Shown in pieces: positions 34,581 to 64,000 of a stretch of 64,000 bases of DNA (position 1 is the stretch's first letter; each line of letters opens with the position of its first letter). Under the pieces are notes generated by a model. It searched no databases. It worked only from the letters and a program-made list of their open reading frames with translations, and was not told where the DNA came from. A program made the position numbers and the translations under genes. Origin of the DNA: Azolla caroliniana. Lineage: Eukaryota > Polypodiophyta. Location of the stretch: NCBI GenBank assembly GCA_043228905.1, contig JBHGNT010000001.1, positions 6,510,001 to 6,574,000 on the forward strand, in the 5' to 3' direction.

Positions 34581-36850
34581 TTCTGATGATTGTTTTCATT
34601 AGATTCATTATATTCTACATTCTTCGTATTCATATTGATCGTCAATGTGGGAAACTTGCACTACCGAGATTAAGTTGACATGGTACCACTTTATCTTTCT
34701 CCTTTACTGCACATATATAATGCAAGGTAGTTATACAAGGACTAAGAAGATTTCTAGTTGGGAGAATATATTTATCATCTATCAAAGACATCGTTTGGAG
34801 ATTATATGACAGTTTCAAACTACTTTTCATTAATATACTTGTATATTTTGTGATGTCTTCTTCACCTCTCCAATGAATTTTGTTCATTATGGCAGGTATC
34901 CCAATTTGTCAGGAAAAGGGGTTGTGGATTTTAGTTGATTAAACTAAAAAAAATTGGTCTAATAAAGCTTTGTGATGAGTCTTTGATAGCTGTAATATAG
35001 GCCATTGAGGATATTAGCTATGTAAATCTGCCTATTTTACAACTATCCTTGGTAGTTGCATTTGATATCAGCCATTGCCATTGTTTTGGTGGACTATGCA
35101 AATGCATATGTTTTGGTGGACTTTGATCTATAATTGAAAATAAAATGGAGTTGTTACAAAAATGGATCCATAATCTATAATGCAATCAAAGCACAAGTTG
35201 TCAACTATGTAGACCGAACATCACTAATTAGATAAATGTAGCAGGATGAAAATGAGAGCTTTGTACATGGATATGCTGAACAACAAAACAACACTTCATG
35301 CATGAACTACTTTTTTTTAGTAATGCTTGGCAAGACAAATTCATGGGTTTATTATTGATTGTGCTATGCAATAAAACAAATGCATTGATTTCGGTACATT
35401 TTGTGGAGTTGAGAAAGACCAACATGGAAATAGCATAAGTTATCCTAGATGCCATCCGTATTATCAAAATGATGATAACTTGTAATATAGGCCATATGCA
35501 ATAGCTTTTGAAAGACAAGAGAAAATCAGGAATGAAATTAAAGTTGTCCTCTAAACTTATTGCATTTGTGAGAATTTGCCACAATTGAGGAGAGAAAATA
35601 GTATGAGGGCAATCATGTGAGATAATCAATTAGGAATTTTGACAAAAGAGGCAAGCAATATGAGTGAGAACAAAGAATAGTCAATTAGGAATGAACATAA
35701 TATGTAGTTGGTAGCAACTTGGACAAAAGATGGGTCTTTACAACAAGTATTAAATTGGAGTTGATTGTTGAGGGGAGTCTAGGGAGATTTTTTTTCTCAA
35801 ACGAGAAGTGAATAGTTGATCAATTACTTCACATTCAAAATTGTTTTATATAGGCTTATGGGATTTGTACATGCATTCACATGTTGAAGGGTTTTCTAAT
35901 TTCATCATAAAGTCAAAAATAAAATTTGATTTGATGTTTATTTAACCTATTTGGAAAGGATGATGAGAATTTCTATCATGCTTGGTTTGTCAATGGCTAA
36001 CAATCTCTCCATTGAGGTATTTTTGATACCATACCATTGCTTTGAAGCATAATATCATCCACAATATTCCTATCAATTTACATTAGCTTGTGGATTTTCA
36101 CACTTCATGCTAAGTTTCCCCACCGATAAAAACTCAAAAGCCTAGAAGAGAAAATTCCAACTAGAATAAGAATTGGATGAATAACTACAACGTTAGTTGG
36201 CTTTCATGCTAGATAAAAACAATAGACACAAGACAAAATATAGAGACCAATAATCCCCATTCAAGAACCACATATAGAGAGATTTACAGGACAAAAGAAA
36301 GCCAAGAGTTGAGACAGGTTTCGTGAGATCGTGTGACATGACAAAGTGCTAGTGAAAATAAAGATCAAACAAGAACTAGAGAAGATGCATAAACTGTGTT
36401 TGGTAAAACAACGTAAGAAGACAAAAGAAGAGAGGAACATGGAGGGGGTTGGTGTACAAGTCCTTTTTGAAGATTGGATCGAGCCTACAAGAAAGCTCAA
36501 GAAATGGTGAAGGTGACGAGGGAGGTCCCGATGGCATTTGGGAAGAGATTGTTGGGATCGAGACAAAGACAAAGTGCGGGCGGAAGCCATAGGTAGACTC
36601 ATCGGCGGGGACTGGCCGAGTTTCAAAAAACCACTTTCTTCGACTCCTCAAGTCTAGTAGCTCCTCCTGGGGGACTGACCCGCTAGTCAAAGGAATGGAC
36701 TCGAGAAGCCCAAAGAAATGAGGTTTCCCGATACAAACACGACACTCTCACTCGCAAAACCACCTTTCTCAAAACCGCCTTTGGTACAAAGAGCAGAAGA
36801 AGGAGAACAAAAGTAAAGATCTCAGCGGTTTTCTGAAAACACACACACAC
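34581..36850. other. Intergenic, no gene seen
   Basis: AT-rich to about 36260. It is then GC-richer to 36850, with an open minus-strand frame at 36376-36690 that has no recognised domain. The GC-rich part abuts the probable SYD leader exon and may be its promoter. Confidence 0.5.
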
Positions 36851-37158
36851 ACACAGAACACACAGAGAACACACAGAGACAGACAGACACAGGCAGAGAC
36901 ACTCATTCCTTCATTCTCTCCGATCGACGAGAAATAGCTCGCTCACACGAGTCGCCATGGTCTTCCCTCAGCTCTGAACTTCTTCTTCTGCTTCTCCTGC
37001 CTGCCTGCCTGCCTGCCTCTCTGCGTTCGATCTATCGACAGAAAGACTTTGCCTTTGCAGACCTGGTAAGTTTTCTTCTTCATCTGCTTCTGTCTGTCTG
37101 TCTGTCTGTCTGTCTCATCGATCTATCGACACAAATACTTTCCGTTGAAGTCCTGGTA
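36850..37158 (+). promoter_or_regulatory. Probable SYD 5' leader exon with a duplicated donor site
   Basis: A CT-rich, leader-like stretch follows a (CA)n tract. Two similar segments, each starting CGATCTATCGACA and ending CCTG-GTAAG, end with good donor sites at 37063-37068 and 37155-37160. The short uORF MVFPQL (36957-36977) sits in a strong GCCATGG context. The leader intron would run to an acceptor such as CTACAG at 40411-40416, just upstream of the SYD start. Transcript data would be needed to confirm this exon. Confidence 0.4.
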
Positions 37159-37384
37159 AGCTTCCTTCCTTCCTTCCTTCCTTCCTTCTTCTTCTTCTTC
37201 TCTCTCTCTCTCTCTAAACGTGATTTATGCAGCAGCACCAAACTACGTATAATTAATTGAGAAGACTTACGTTTGACCCTTGCCATGGCCCTGCCCCTCT
37301 CCTAGAGTCTGTATTTGGTTTCCCTAAGACGCTAAAAAACATCTATTTACTTATCTGATGCATCTCTCTTTGATCCATCTATCA

Positions 37385-37640
37385 TCGGCCATGTCCATCT
37401 GGACCCACATGCCTGTCACTGCCCGTAGTGTCTGACAAATTGGGGACTTGTAGCTGACTGTCATCTCCACCTGGAACCATGTCCCTGTTACTGCATGCTT
37501 TATCAACAAAAGGAGGCCATTTTCACCTGGTGTTGAAGGCAACGTCCATCTGCACAATTGGCCTGTCACTGACCGATAGATATTGACAATTCAAAGCCAT
37601 ATCACCCAATACCAAAGGCCATGTCCATCTGGGTTCTGTC
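37385..37640. repeat. Decayed tandem repeat in the probable SYD leader intron
   Basis: GGCCATGTCCATCTGG-type phrases recur near 37387, 37467 (degenerate), 37540 and 37616, with CTGTCACTG following. Unit length is about 75-85 bp. No coding function seen. Confidence 0.6.
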
Positions 37641-37936
37641 ACCTCCTTCACCCTACCGGGAGAGTGCTGTCATTGCTTTAGAGACCCTCTCTGTCTTTGG
37701 CTGGTTCACCATGCCAGGGATTGTTCAAAGCCAGAAGTCCTAAGTCCATCACAGCTCACACCTGTTTTTTTTATGAATATCTAAGCTCACATCGTTCTCC
37801 ACTCTTTGATTTGGTAAGGCGAATATTTGGTACAGCTAGCATTTTTACTAATTTACTTATATAAGACTTGGCTTGTTCTCTCTGAGATGAGACTGCATTT
37901 TCTGTTGTAACCCATCATTTTCCCTTGGTCTCTAAC

Positions 37937-37961
37937 AGGTCATTTTGGCCTCTTAAAAGAC
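37937..37961 (+). repeat. Dispersed 25-bp core, copy 2
   Basis: AGGTCATTTTGGCCTCTTAA plus AAGAC differs from the BIOF intron 3 copy by a single base over 25. It lies in the probable SYD leader intron. Confidence 0.6.
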
Positions 37962-38072
37962 ATCACTATTGTTTTCCTTTTTCTTATTATAAAATTTGCT
38001 ATCTTTCTGGAAACAGACCCAATTAATAGGCTAGGCTGACGTGATCATTTCTGTGGGTTCTCTTGAAGAATC

Positions 38073-38417
38073 GACTTATTTCTTCTCTCAGAAAACTGAA
38101 CATTTTGCTTCTATAGCTTGAAATTAAGTTGTTGTATATGTGAATATTCTGCACTACTTTTTAACTGAGCATATGCTGTATAGGCTATTATCAAACACCT
38201 CAAAACAACCAATACAATAAAATGGATATCAAAAAAGTAAAATTGACTTATTTCTTCTCTCAGAAAACTGAACATTTTGCGTCTGTAGCTTGAAATTGAG
38301 TTGTTGTAGATGTGAATATTCTGCATTACTTTTTAACTGAGCATATGCTGCATAAGGCTATTATCAAACACATTCAAAACCGCCAATACATTAAAACGGA
38401 TATCAAAAAAGTAAAAT
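38073..38417. repeat. 172-bp tandem duplication
   Basis: Copy 1 starts at 38073 and copy 2 at 38245. They share GACTTATTTCTTCTCTCAGA and ACTTTTTAACTGAGCATATG and end GGATATCAAAAAAGTAAAA. They differ at roughly a dozen positions, so the event is fairly young. It lies in the probable SYD leader intron. Confidence 0.92.
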
Positions 38418-39179
38418 GTCTATATCCAAAATCCATTATAGATCTTGCTACAGACAGATACAAAATATGTGTCCAGGGATATCTTTTGTTTTAATATGCG
38501 TCTAGGCATATCTTTTGTGGTATTTGGAATGTTTTTTTTGTTTGATATATCTCTCATTGAAAGGGTTGTTTGTATGATCTCGTCTTTGCGTAGACACAAT
38601 GAAAATTTCATGGCAAATGCTAACTCAATGAGAGTGAACGGATCGTTTATGTTGCTTGAAAGATTGTAAGTTATGTTATTGCTTTGTGTATTCCAACTAA
38701 CGATGGGTCACACCCTCAAGACCTTGTTGAATGAGTTGGGATACATTCTGCTCACAGATTTGGAAATACATCCATTGAAAATCTCATTGTATGAGTTGGA
38801 AATATTCGTTGACTAATTTCTCCGATAAGGACGGGTTTCTATGTGTAATGTGTACATAGGCACCCCGACTTCCAATACACATTCCAAACTCCTATGTTGT
38901 TTTTGTATTTGTGGAAGAAAAATAATCCTAGATTTTATACATGAAACGTCAGATAATTGCAGTCAATGTAAGCCAGCTCATAATGCTGAAAAGCTGGTTT
39001 GCAGAAGATAAGAAGCAAAAGAAGGATTAGGGCAACCCATAGGCCAAAATTGTTCAGCAAAGGAGTCTTTTCCATGGAATTGACTCTCACTCTATTGAGA
39101 GAAAAGTGCTTCAAATGCACCCTTCTTTCAATCTACTAGGAATTAAAGTGTCTAGAAAGACAAGAGCAAAATGACAAAA

Positions 39180-40080
39180 CCACAATGACTGACTCTGTTT
39201 TTTCATTATTATAAGGACAATCCTTGTAATGTTCCCATGGAATCAACGTTCACTCCATTGCTGAAAGACTGTCTCTGATGGAATTATTCTTGAATCTATT
39301 GGGAAAGGAAACATCGTGAAAAGTAGGAGAAAAATTTCAATCACAATGTATGAGGTGACAGAATCACAGTTTGTGAGGCTGTATTTTCATTATCTCAAGG
39401 ACAAGCCTTGTACTTCGATAGCTTGCAGTTTGATAGAAAAACGTCTTCTAAAACCAAATTTGGCCCATGGGACAATTGGTTACAACAAAATGAGACCCAA
39501 CCATCAAAAAAAGAAGAAGAAGCATAGATAAAAAGAGTTTTAGTACGGTACAAAAGCTGTTATAGTGTAACATATTCTATAAAGGAAATGACTGTGTGCT
39601 AGGCCTAGTTTCATTTCCGTCCAAGTCTCTCGAAAAGGAGCAGGAGGTCAAAGGGTTTCAATGTGGGTGTGGCCTGTGGTTCCGATGTAAAAGGTATCCT
39701 GACCATTCTAGGTGGTGTAACTCACATTCCCTTATCTTCTTAATCGCTTCTGCACAATGAGTGACTTTGAGGCCGGATATCTGAGGGCTTTTGATTGTTC
39801 TTGGATTTTCTGCTTCAGCGAGGGAGAGGCCAAGTGGTGCAGGTGTATCCATGCTCATGGTCCCCTCCTCTCCCCCAAAAAATTTCATTGGTTACATGCT
39901 GGTGAATATTAAGCAATGTCTTTCTACTAGGAAGGCTGTGCATGGCTATTTTCATTGTCTTTAAGGACAACAGAATGTAATCATAAAGTGTTAGGAGGTA
40001 TTTCCATTATCTTATGGAAAGGCCTCGTACTTTGAGATAGCCACACTTTTCTACTAGAAAGGCGTTCATTGTAATGTTCC
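39180..40080. repeat. Scattered decayed repeats in the probable SYD leader intron
   Basis: The phrase TTTTCATTATCTCAAGGACA or a variant, followed by a CCTTGTA-like string, recurs near 39200, 39386, 39948 and 39998. CCATGGAATYRAC recurs near 39074 and 39235. No gene seen. Confidence 0.5.
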
Positions 40081-40591
40081 AATAAGATTTATCTCATTTT
40101 TTCAGCATTTACATTCTCATTTTCCTCTCGTGTCTTATGAAAATGTATGTGAATGCATAACTAATTGTGCCATCAGCCGACAATGTTGTTAGATCCATGT
40201 TGGAGATGACAAAACTAGCAGTTTTCAGAAATCGGTAATGCATGCAATGATGTTTTTGTTTATAATTTGAGCATGGATACTCGAAGCTCTTTTCTGCAAG
40301 TAGATGGACTCCAATGTATCTTAACATGAACAAGTTTATGACTTGTATGATCATATATTTTATTTGGTCTTATGAAGGTATGCTAGATTTTTATGCATTC
40401 ATCAATGATCTACAGGTTTATCTGGAAACATGAAGGATCAATAAGGGGAAAGTTAGCAGAAAAGTGAAATATTGGCTTATTCCGATGGACTTTATTACTG
40501 GTCCAAGATGAACAGAAGAAAGAGGATGACAGTTATTTCTGTGCCATATGTCATACACTCTTAAGTTTGAAGTGACAATATACCTAAAAAA

Positions 40592-57131
<16,540 letters not shown>

Positions 57132-57256
57132 TGGGCACTTTTTGTTTGTAAAAATCAATGTATGAAATGGGTGGAGGTATAATTTCTTTTTTTAACTCGA
57201 TTTAGATTGTGTAAAACAAGCATTCTTCGTTGTGATTTGGCAAATTCTCAGTGGGA

Positions 57257-57262
57257 AATAAA
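57257..57262 (+). terminator. Candidate SYD polyadenylation signal
   Basis: AATAAA 126 bp after the SYD stop codon, in a GGGAAATAAATAACG context. Plant polyadenylation signals are loose, so this is only a candidate. Confidence 0.4.
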
Positions 57263-57299
57263 TAACGAATGCAGTTATTTTTTGTCCCAACTGAACCTT

Positions 57300-60200
57300 A
57301 CAAGTGAAAGCTATTTGTGATGACACACTTAAAGGGATCTTTCTGCTTTTCCTAGTGTAAAAATACCGGAAAGCATATGAAAAGTAATTCTATTAAATGT
57401 ATACTCTCAAAGTTAGAGTTTTTTAATTCTCATTTCTATTATTATATGTGATTCTCAGTATAAAACTATGAAAATAACATGAAAGTAATTACTTTTCCTT
57501 GTGAAACTACTGAATTCAATAATATGCACCAGAATAGCAGTGTGAACGTTGATTCTGTTCAAATCTTTTTAATTGTATATTTATGCATGCTGGCAATTTT
57601 TCTTCTTCACTGTAATATTGATGTAGACAAAATGTCTTGTGAATTACAGCTTATTTATATTTTCTAGCACATGTGCTTGAAAAACAATTGGGTGTTCAAT
57701 CCACTAAAAATAATAATTCCCAAGGTATGTTACTCCTTGAAAGTTTGGAAAGCTTATGGCATTTTCGTTGCAATTCAGAAGTCAATTTAATGCAACGATT
57801 GTTTGTATATGTCAATGAAGTTTCATGATTGTGGCTTTACCAAATTCATTTTATTGACAACTGTGTGAAGAGCTAAAAGGACATACATACCTTTGGCTTC
57901 ATGTTGAATTGGAAACGGTAGTAGTTAAGTGATGAAACTAAAAATCAAAAGAGTAAAATATGGTGAGTCTTTGATGGAGATATAGCTTGATTTCTAAAAA
58001 GTATTACTGGAAGAGTTGACAATGTAGAAGGGAAATGTTTTTTATTTCGTTTGTAAGTTTTGTGGGAAAAACTTGAATTAAAATAACATAGTAAGTTAAT
58101 AACCAATATATCATTTACTAAAGCAGAACGTAAAATCATTACCTTTACACATCAAATAAGAAGCTTTTGATGTCCCCACTAGTTACTTTAAATATTGTAG
58201 CAGTGGTTTCAAACTTCGTGTGTCCCACAATTGGTTTGATTTGCCTTCATATGAGGGCCCACAAGGAACAAACTCAGATGCTAAAAAGTTTAGTTCGCAA
58301 CTAAATACTTCTCACATAGATGATCCATAGTACCTTAGTGCGTTTGAAACTGTGTTTTTCTATATCCTTTCAACTCTATCCAACTTCCACAACCTAGTAA
58401 GCTTTAGACTATGAATTTTGCCGTACTATTTGGTTACGATCATGCCCATTAATTTATTCAAATGGTTTCACAGTTTAGCTTCTGATAACCCAAGTTGGAT
58501 ACGTTGTATGCTAGCCAAATTTTGTGTATGAACCTAAAGAATGTAAATGTTCATTGCATAACTAATGGTAACTATGAGTCACTCTAAGATGCTTGAAAAA
58601 ATCAATGTCATTTAAGGAATTGTGGAACAAGTTCCTCATATTGCCCATGTTTCTACTTCTTAAACCAAAGGTTGCGCTATGGATGAATTGTGAACATATT
58701 TGTCCATTTAGTTAGTCATTTATTTTTTGTTGACATCACTCTTACCTATTTGGCCAACATTTTCCAATCTAGTGAGTAGTGTCCAACGTTTTAAGCGTTT
58801 TCTTCTCCCTTCTATTGTTCTTCAACAAGCTCTAGTAATGCCTAGTTATGCATGTCATACTTGGTTGGCATGATTCTTTGGTTTCACCAACCTACCACAA
58901 TTTGGATCCCTTCATGTTTGGTTGGCATATGGTGAAATCCCTATGCTTTTATGTATGTAGCCATCAATCATATGTGGCAAATTTGATTCAATAGTGTGAA
59001 TTTCATTTCAGGTGACTATATCCAATACAAATACAACATTTATCAAGTTTTCTACTTCTAAAATATAGTCATATAAAATTTGCTTGTTTGGTGATCATTT
59101 TTCCTTAATGAAGACGTCTATATAGACATGTTTAGTTGTAGGTTACCTAATTATAGGTAGAGTTAGTACTATCCCAACTTGGATGAAGCTAACGTGAGGA
59201 CCACAACCTTAAATGATTGAGTCAAGAGACAATAGTTTCTTTACCTTGGATGCCGAACAATTGTGGTTTTAGACTATGGAGAACTAAAATCAATGAAAAG
59301 CATATCAACCATGTTATTCAGTCAAGAGACATTGCATTAAACATTGTTATATGCAATGCATATTGGACTAAGGATGTGTATCATTTCCTCTTCACTTCTA
59401 ACAACCTTGTAGCTAATGTGTAAACAAATAGCAATAACTAGTGTATAAAATTATGATTGATGGCAGGATGATGTTGTTGAGAAGAGATTGAGAAAGCTAT
59501 CGAAACACGCAAAAAGGATAACCCAACATGATCGGTGATTCAAGGCAATACATAGAGCCCCAACAAACCAATACATGAAGACGTTAGGGACTAGTGCAAT
59601 TAGTTATACACCAAAGTGGCATTGGATATTGTTCTCTTTCATTCATTTACTTCAAGCGCAAATGTTCAAGACAAACTCGGGAGGGATGCACTAATCACAT
59701 TACCAGTTATCACAACCTCTAGATTTTAATTAGAATAGTTAATATTATGATTGATGAAGTGCTTAAGAATTATTAACATTGCAATTGTTGCTTATTAATG
59801 TGAGTAACAATACTAATCAAGTGCTAACCATTCCAACTACTCCCTAATCACAATGTTGACAATTGTTATTAGAACTAAATCACAATGTTAATTGTTCCAA
59901 ATATCTCATTGTATCTCTTAATGAATGATTTGACTATTGTAAAGAATTGATTTTGCAAAACATTAACCATATGTAGTGGTAGTTGAGGGGAAGTGGTTTC
60001 TACCTTTATTTTACTTGAGGGGACAAGGTGATGTTTTTTATACAACAAACGGCAACGCCATTACTTCCTCTAACATAAGGGGCAATGTTGATATTCTCCT
60101 TTCAAATTCGAACAAGAGAGATGATGAGAGAGCAATAACAATGATTTTGTGACATGTGTCACCAAGAATAGGCATAATGTTTGTGGTGAGTCTTTCTGTG

Positions 60201-63200
60201 AAATGGATACATCATATGCGAGGGCATGCTTAACACAAACCATAACTCAAAAATGTTACATTTTCATTGACTTGGTCTTCCTCATAGTAGGAATTGATGC
60301 AACAATGTGTAAAAAGGGAAAAGTATAAAGATGTTCACTTGCCCAAGCTCACCAAGAACCATCCCATTACCAACACCTACTTCTCACCAAACACATTGTG
60401 TAGGAATATAATTTGGAAAGGACCCAAGAACGTAAACAAAGGAATGAAATGCATGCAATATTGAACACCTCAAGTTCATATTCATCTCATTTTTGCGACT
60501 ATACTATCTTCTAGTAGTTCACTTATTGTAGATGAGGACCTTCATGCATAACTACTCCATTGAACTAAAAATAATTGTATGAAACGTGAAAACACTTTCT
60601 GCACCATCTTTGTCACATTTCCTTGCGTATTTCTACTAAAACCATCTTGTATGAACTTATTGGTGCTTGTTGGGCCTACTTTGAACTGCGTATTCAAATT
60701 CTCTTTGACCTTGTTCCTTGAACAATATATTTCGTGACTTATAGACTTATGTCTTCACAATTGGTGCTTGTTGAACCAACTTTTGAAGTGCTTATTCAAT
60801 TTCTCTTTCACCTTGCCCTTGAACAATGCATTTCATGACTTCATGGAAAGAATGAACATTCACACCCATGAAAAAATTTCTACTTGCGATCAACCCTACA
60901 TTCCATAGCAACACCTAGTAAATTAAGAAAAACATACATGGCATAACAAAGAGTCAACCTTGAGACCAAAGCCTAAGATTAGTAGTCTAAGAACTTGCCA
61001 CTAGGATAAACTAATTACAAAAAGAAAAAGACAAAGGGCAAAAGAAAGATAGTGAGAGAGAGGGTGTGTGTGTGAGTGTGCATGCGCACGAGCGTGTTAA
61101 TTTCAATCATTGTAAAATTAATGGTGTGTGGTTTTGGGAGCAAGTTCTTACCTAATATATGAATCATATATGTCCACATGTGGCAAGTTGTGACCTAAGA
61201 TATACACATATTTTGTAGATAATCGTTACTAAATATAAAATTCGAATATAATTCCAAGGTTTATTTATGAAAACAAGATCCCCTGAATTCTAGTGAAAGT
61301 AGATGGGAATGTTTTGAGTGGTTTTGAGTTCTCTTTGTGTGGATACTAAGTTAGTGTAATATTATATATAATAATGTATGTTTGTAGTGATCATTTATCA
61401 AAGAAACCTATTCGTTTTGTTTTTAAGTTTTTCCACATAGTCATTGATTATATGCTAATGTTAGTGGTTTATTTAACTATTGCTACTACATCATTGCCTT
61501 CCTAAGCTAGGTTAGTGCTTGCCACAAAGAGCATGAGTACTTTGTACCCATTTAGCAAATATGGATTGTGGCTTATTAGCAATACCTGTAAACATACGTT
61601 GGGATGTCCCAAAGCACTCATGATATGAATCTATAGGTTCACGCTCTAAAAATCTAAAAAGATGGTTAACATTAATCATCATGCAATTCATGAATTAATT
61701 ATCATCTTGCTTTAAATTGATCTTGTGGTCTTAGGGTGGCCCTTCTCTCAGGCTTCATGATACTCCTCGTTGACTTTATTATAGAATCATTAAGTTTGAT
61801 ATCTAATTATCCACCACATCTTGAATTCTATTTATTAAAGCCCTATAGCTAACCCTTTGATCAATTCTTTATGTAGTAGGGAGACTTTTGTGTGTGATAC
61901 AATAATATTTTATGTTTAGCTTTCCCCCGAGTGTAAACTAGCAAATGATAATATTCAAATAAATCATTTTACATGATACAAGAGATTCCCTACACAAGTG
62001 GAGTATCAAACAAATAGAACATTATACGCTAAAGCACAATATGAGAACATTGCCCTTAAAAGCCAATTAACTATGATATGTAGCATTCTAGCATGCTTCC
62101 AATTTATTAAGATAGAATCCATGTCTTTAAGTTTATTATCTCGATTTACATCGTCTTTTTATGTTATGCCTAACAATCAACTTAGCTCCGTTGTTAGTTA
62201 TCTTGTCCACAAATTGCATAGACTACTCAAACGTTCCTTGAGTTGAGGGAAAGTTGAGGGGGGAGAAGAAATTTTATAAAAGCTCGTGATAAGGGAAGAT
62301 ATTTGGAATAGATTATTATGAGGCCATGCCCATGGAATGTTATAAACATGTTAGTCGTGGTGGACCTTGTAAACCTGTTAACCATGGCACAAAATGTGTA
62401 GGTAATTGTTATCATCCTAGCCTATAGAAGTCACATTAAATAATCAACATGTGTCAATCACAATGTGAAATCATTTAATTTATACATTATCAAACATACT
62501 CTACACTTCTCCGCAAGTTATTGCTTGTAAAGCATAGTGTGAAAGGATTGTCTTTATGCATCATATAAGAAGAAGTAAATGTGTTCATAGATTGCTGCTT
62601 GTAAATTTACCAAGTTAGTTGGTTGAAATTCTAATATTTAATACGTAAACATGACAATAACTGGCAAAGGTTGTGGTTCATATCCAACATAACGGGTTTA
62701 ATTTGCATTCATTTTCATATTAATTCATAATTCTTTCTTGAACATGGATCTATGAAATTGACTTTGACATTTTATGAACACAGGGTTGAAAATGACAACA
62801 TTGTGATTTAAAAGTCAATGCACAAAGAAACTTTCACAAGGCATTCCATTTAGATTCATTTGTGATGGGAGGAGTAAAAGGATAATGGTCTCGTGACGAG
62901 GATTGTTTCAGTTGAGGAGAGAAAGAGAGGGGAATTAATTTAAAAAATAGCAAAGATGGTACCCAAAGAAAAATGAAGAAGTTGATAGGTGGAGTTCAGG
63001 AAAATTACCCCTTATGTTATAAGTTTCGAGGTTGGAGATCCCAAGAAGTGAGGTCTATCGGCCGTTGAGAATGAGATCAAAAGGGAAGTTACTAACCGCC
63101 TTTGAAACTTAAAGAGTATGTATATGATACGACATTCTACCTTTATATTGAATACAATGTTTTTTCTTTGTACACTTAATGCTTTAAAAGGTATTTCTAA

Positions 63201-64000
63201 CTTCCAAGTCTATGACTCATTTGAATATTTTGAAGTCATTACAAATTATTTCAAATAAGGCCAAAAAATCCAAAATGGATTGTTATTTGTAGCATTGAAA
63301 AACGAGACAACGCTATGGCTTCTCATTGGAAATGGGCAAAAAACTATCACATGCACATTTTTATGCATTCCTTCATGGAACCACAACTTAAGAGTAGCTC
63401 TTATGCCTTGCCACCATCCTCAAATGTCATCGAGCATCCCAACATAGTTTCGCTTGCATGAAAAACTTCTTTGTATAGACAATGTATGTGCATTCGACAA
63501 GGTTCTAGGATTCTTCGTGCTCAAATTTCTTTGAATGCCTTCTCCTATAATGGTATGATGTATGATGTATGGATGAAGGCAATAGTATGATCCTAGATAC
63601 ATGGTGGTCATCTTCATATGACATGGAAAATACATTGAAGATCAGTTTCTTAGTGGTAACTTAATACATAAGGCGTCCCTATTATAATAGTCTAAACAAT
63701 AACTTCATCACTTGGTTGGAAAATCTCTTACATATATCTTTCATGAAAGGCTCTTAATGTATAATATGTTTTGATAGTTCAATTTGGCTAAAACTTCAAC
63801 GGGTTCAATTTATTACTTCAAATTGTGCAGGCGTTAACATTGAAATTTAATACTAGACTTATTGATGCACAACATATGATGTACCAATAGGGCGTTCAAT
63901 GTTCATTTATTGGCCCATTTATTGGCCACAAGTCGTTGTGAACTCTAGGTTGCGCATTACCTATGTGGCTTGGATGTTTAATTAACATCCATAATTTAGG
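57300..64000. other. Intergenic, no gene seen
   Basis: AT-rich DNA with only short open frames and no protein, tRNA or rRNA remnant I recognise. It contains a decayed tandem duplication at 60655-60850. It also holds a short GA/GT microsatellite near 61048-61082, and B-box-like GGTTCATATCC near 62674 that may be a SINE relic. Confidence 0.55.
60655..60850. repeat. Tandem duplication of about 100 bp
   Basis: TTGGTGCTTGTTG recurs at about 60660 and 60760. Each copy continues with CCTACTTTGAA or CCAACTTTTGAA, TATTCAAWTTCTCTTT, CCTTGAACAAT and a CATTTCATGACTT-like phrase. Confidence 0.8.

Noticed and set aside
36376-36690. 104-codon minus-strand open frame upstream of SYD
   Set aside because: No domain, no start context or splice partners that I can support. 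The GC-richer composition alone explains the open frame.

Overview
The window is nuclear DNA of a land plant. It is AT-rich, its genes are split by many GT-AG introns, and it is full of microsatellites and worn-out transposons. Three conserved plant genes could be assembled exon by exon. A decayed multi-repeat PPR gene and the general texture (long repeat-filled introns, LINE fragments with a zf-RVT domain) make a fern or other seed-free vascular plant my best guess, but this is inference.

Layout. 1-1270: 3' part of a LINE. 1271-4500: non-coding. 4501-12189 (minus): SIZ1-type SUMO E3 ligase, 16 coding exons, 888 aa. 12190-16900: CT-rich leader of SIZ1, large microsatellites and tandem repeats of unknown origin. 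16909-18016: second LINE 3' fragment between two GA tracts, then an LTR-like segment. 18291-21815: PPR pseudogene broken by two insertions, a 1.9-kb element with inverted LTR-like arms (5-bp target duplication) and a 360-bp hAT-like MITE (perfect 8-bp target duplication). 21816-24800: non-coding with a tRNA-derived SINE-like sequence. 25152-34256 (plus): biotin biosynthesis gene BIOF (KAPA synthase), 11 exons, 517 aa, ending in the peroxisomal-type tripeptide AKL. 34257-40591: downstream repeats, then a probable SYD leader exon and leader intron. 40592-57131 (plus): SPLAYED (SYD) SWI2/SNF2 chromatin remodeller, 28 coding exons, 3778 aa. Its last exon of 5.4 kb encodes about 31 degenerate repeats. 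57132-64000: no gene seen.

The three genes do not form a pathway. SIZ1 (SUMOylation) and SYD (nucleosome remodelling) act in the nucleus; BIOF makes a biotin precursor.

Two signals stand out. The first is the giant repeat-built C-terminal region of SYD. The second is that many introns hold decayed tandem copies of the adjoining exon edge and splice site (SIZ1 last intron, BIOF introns 1-3, SYD leader and intron 24), as if local duplications anchored at splice junctions have been building up the introns. All exon structures were read by eye from splice consensus, continuous phase and family similarity; no alignment or search was run.
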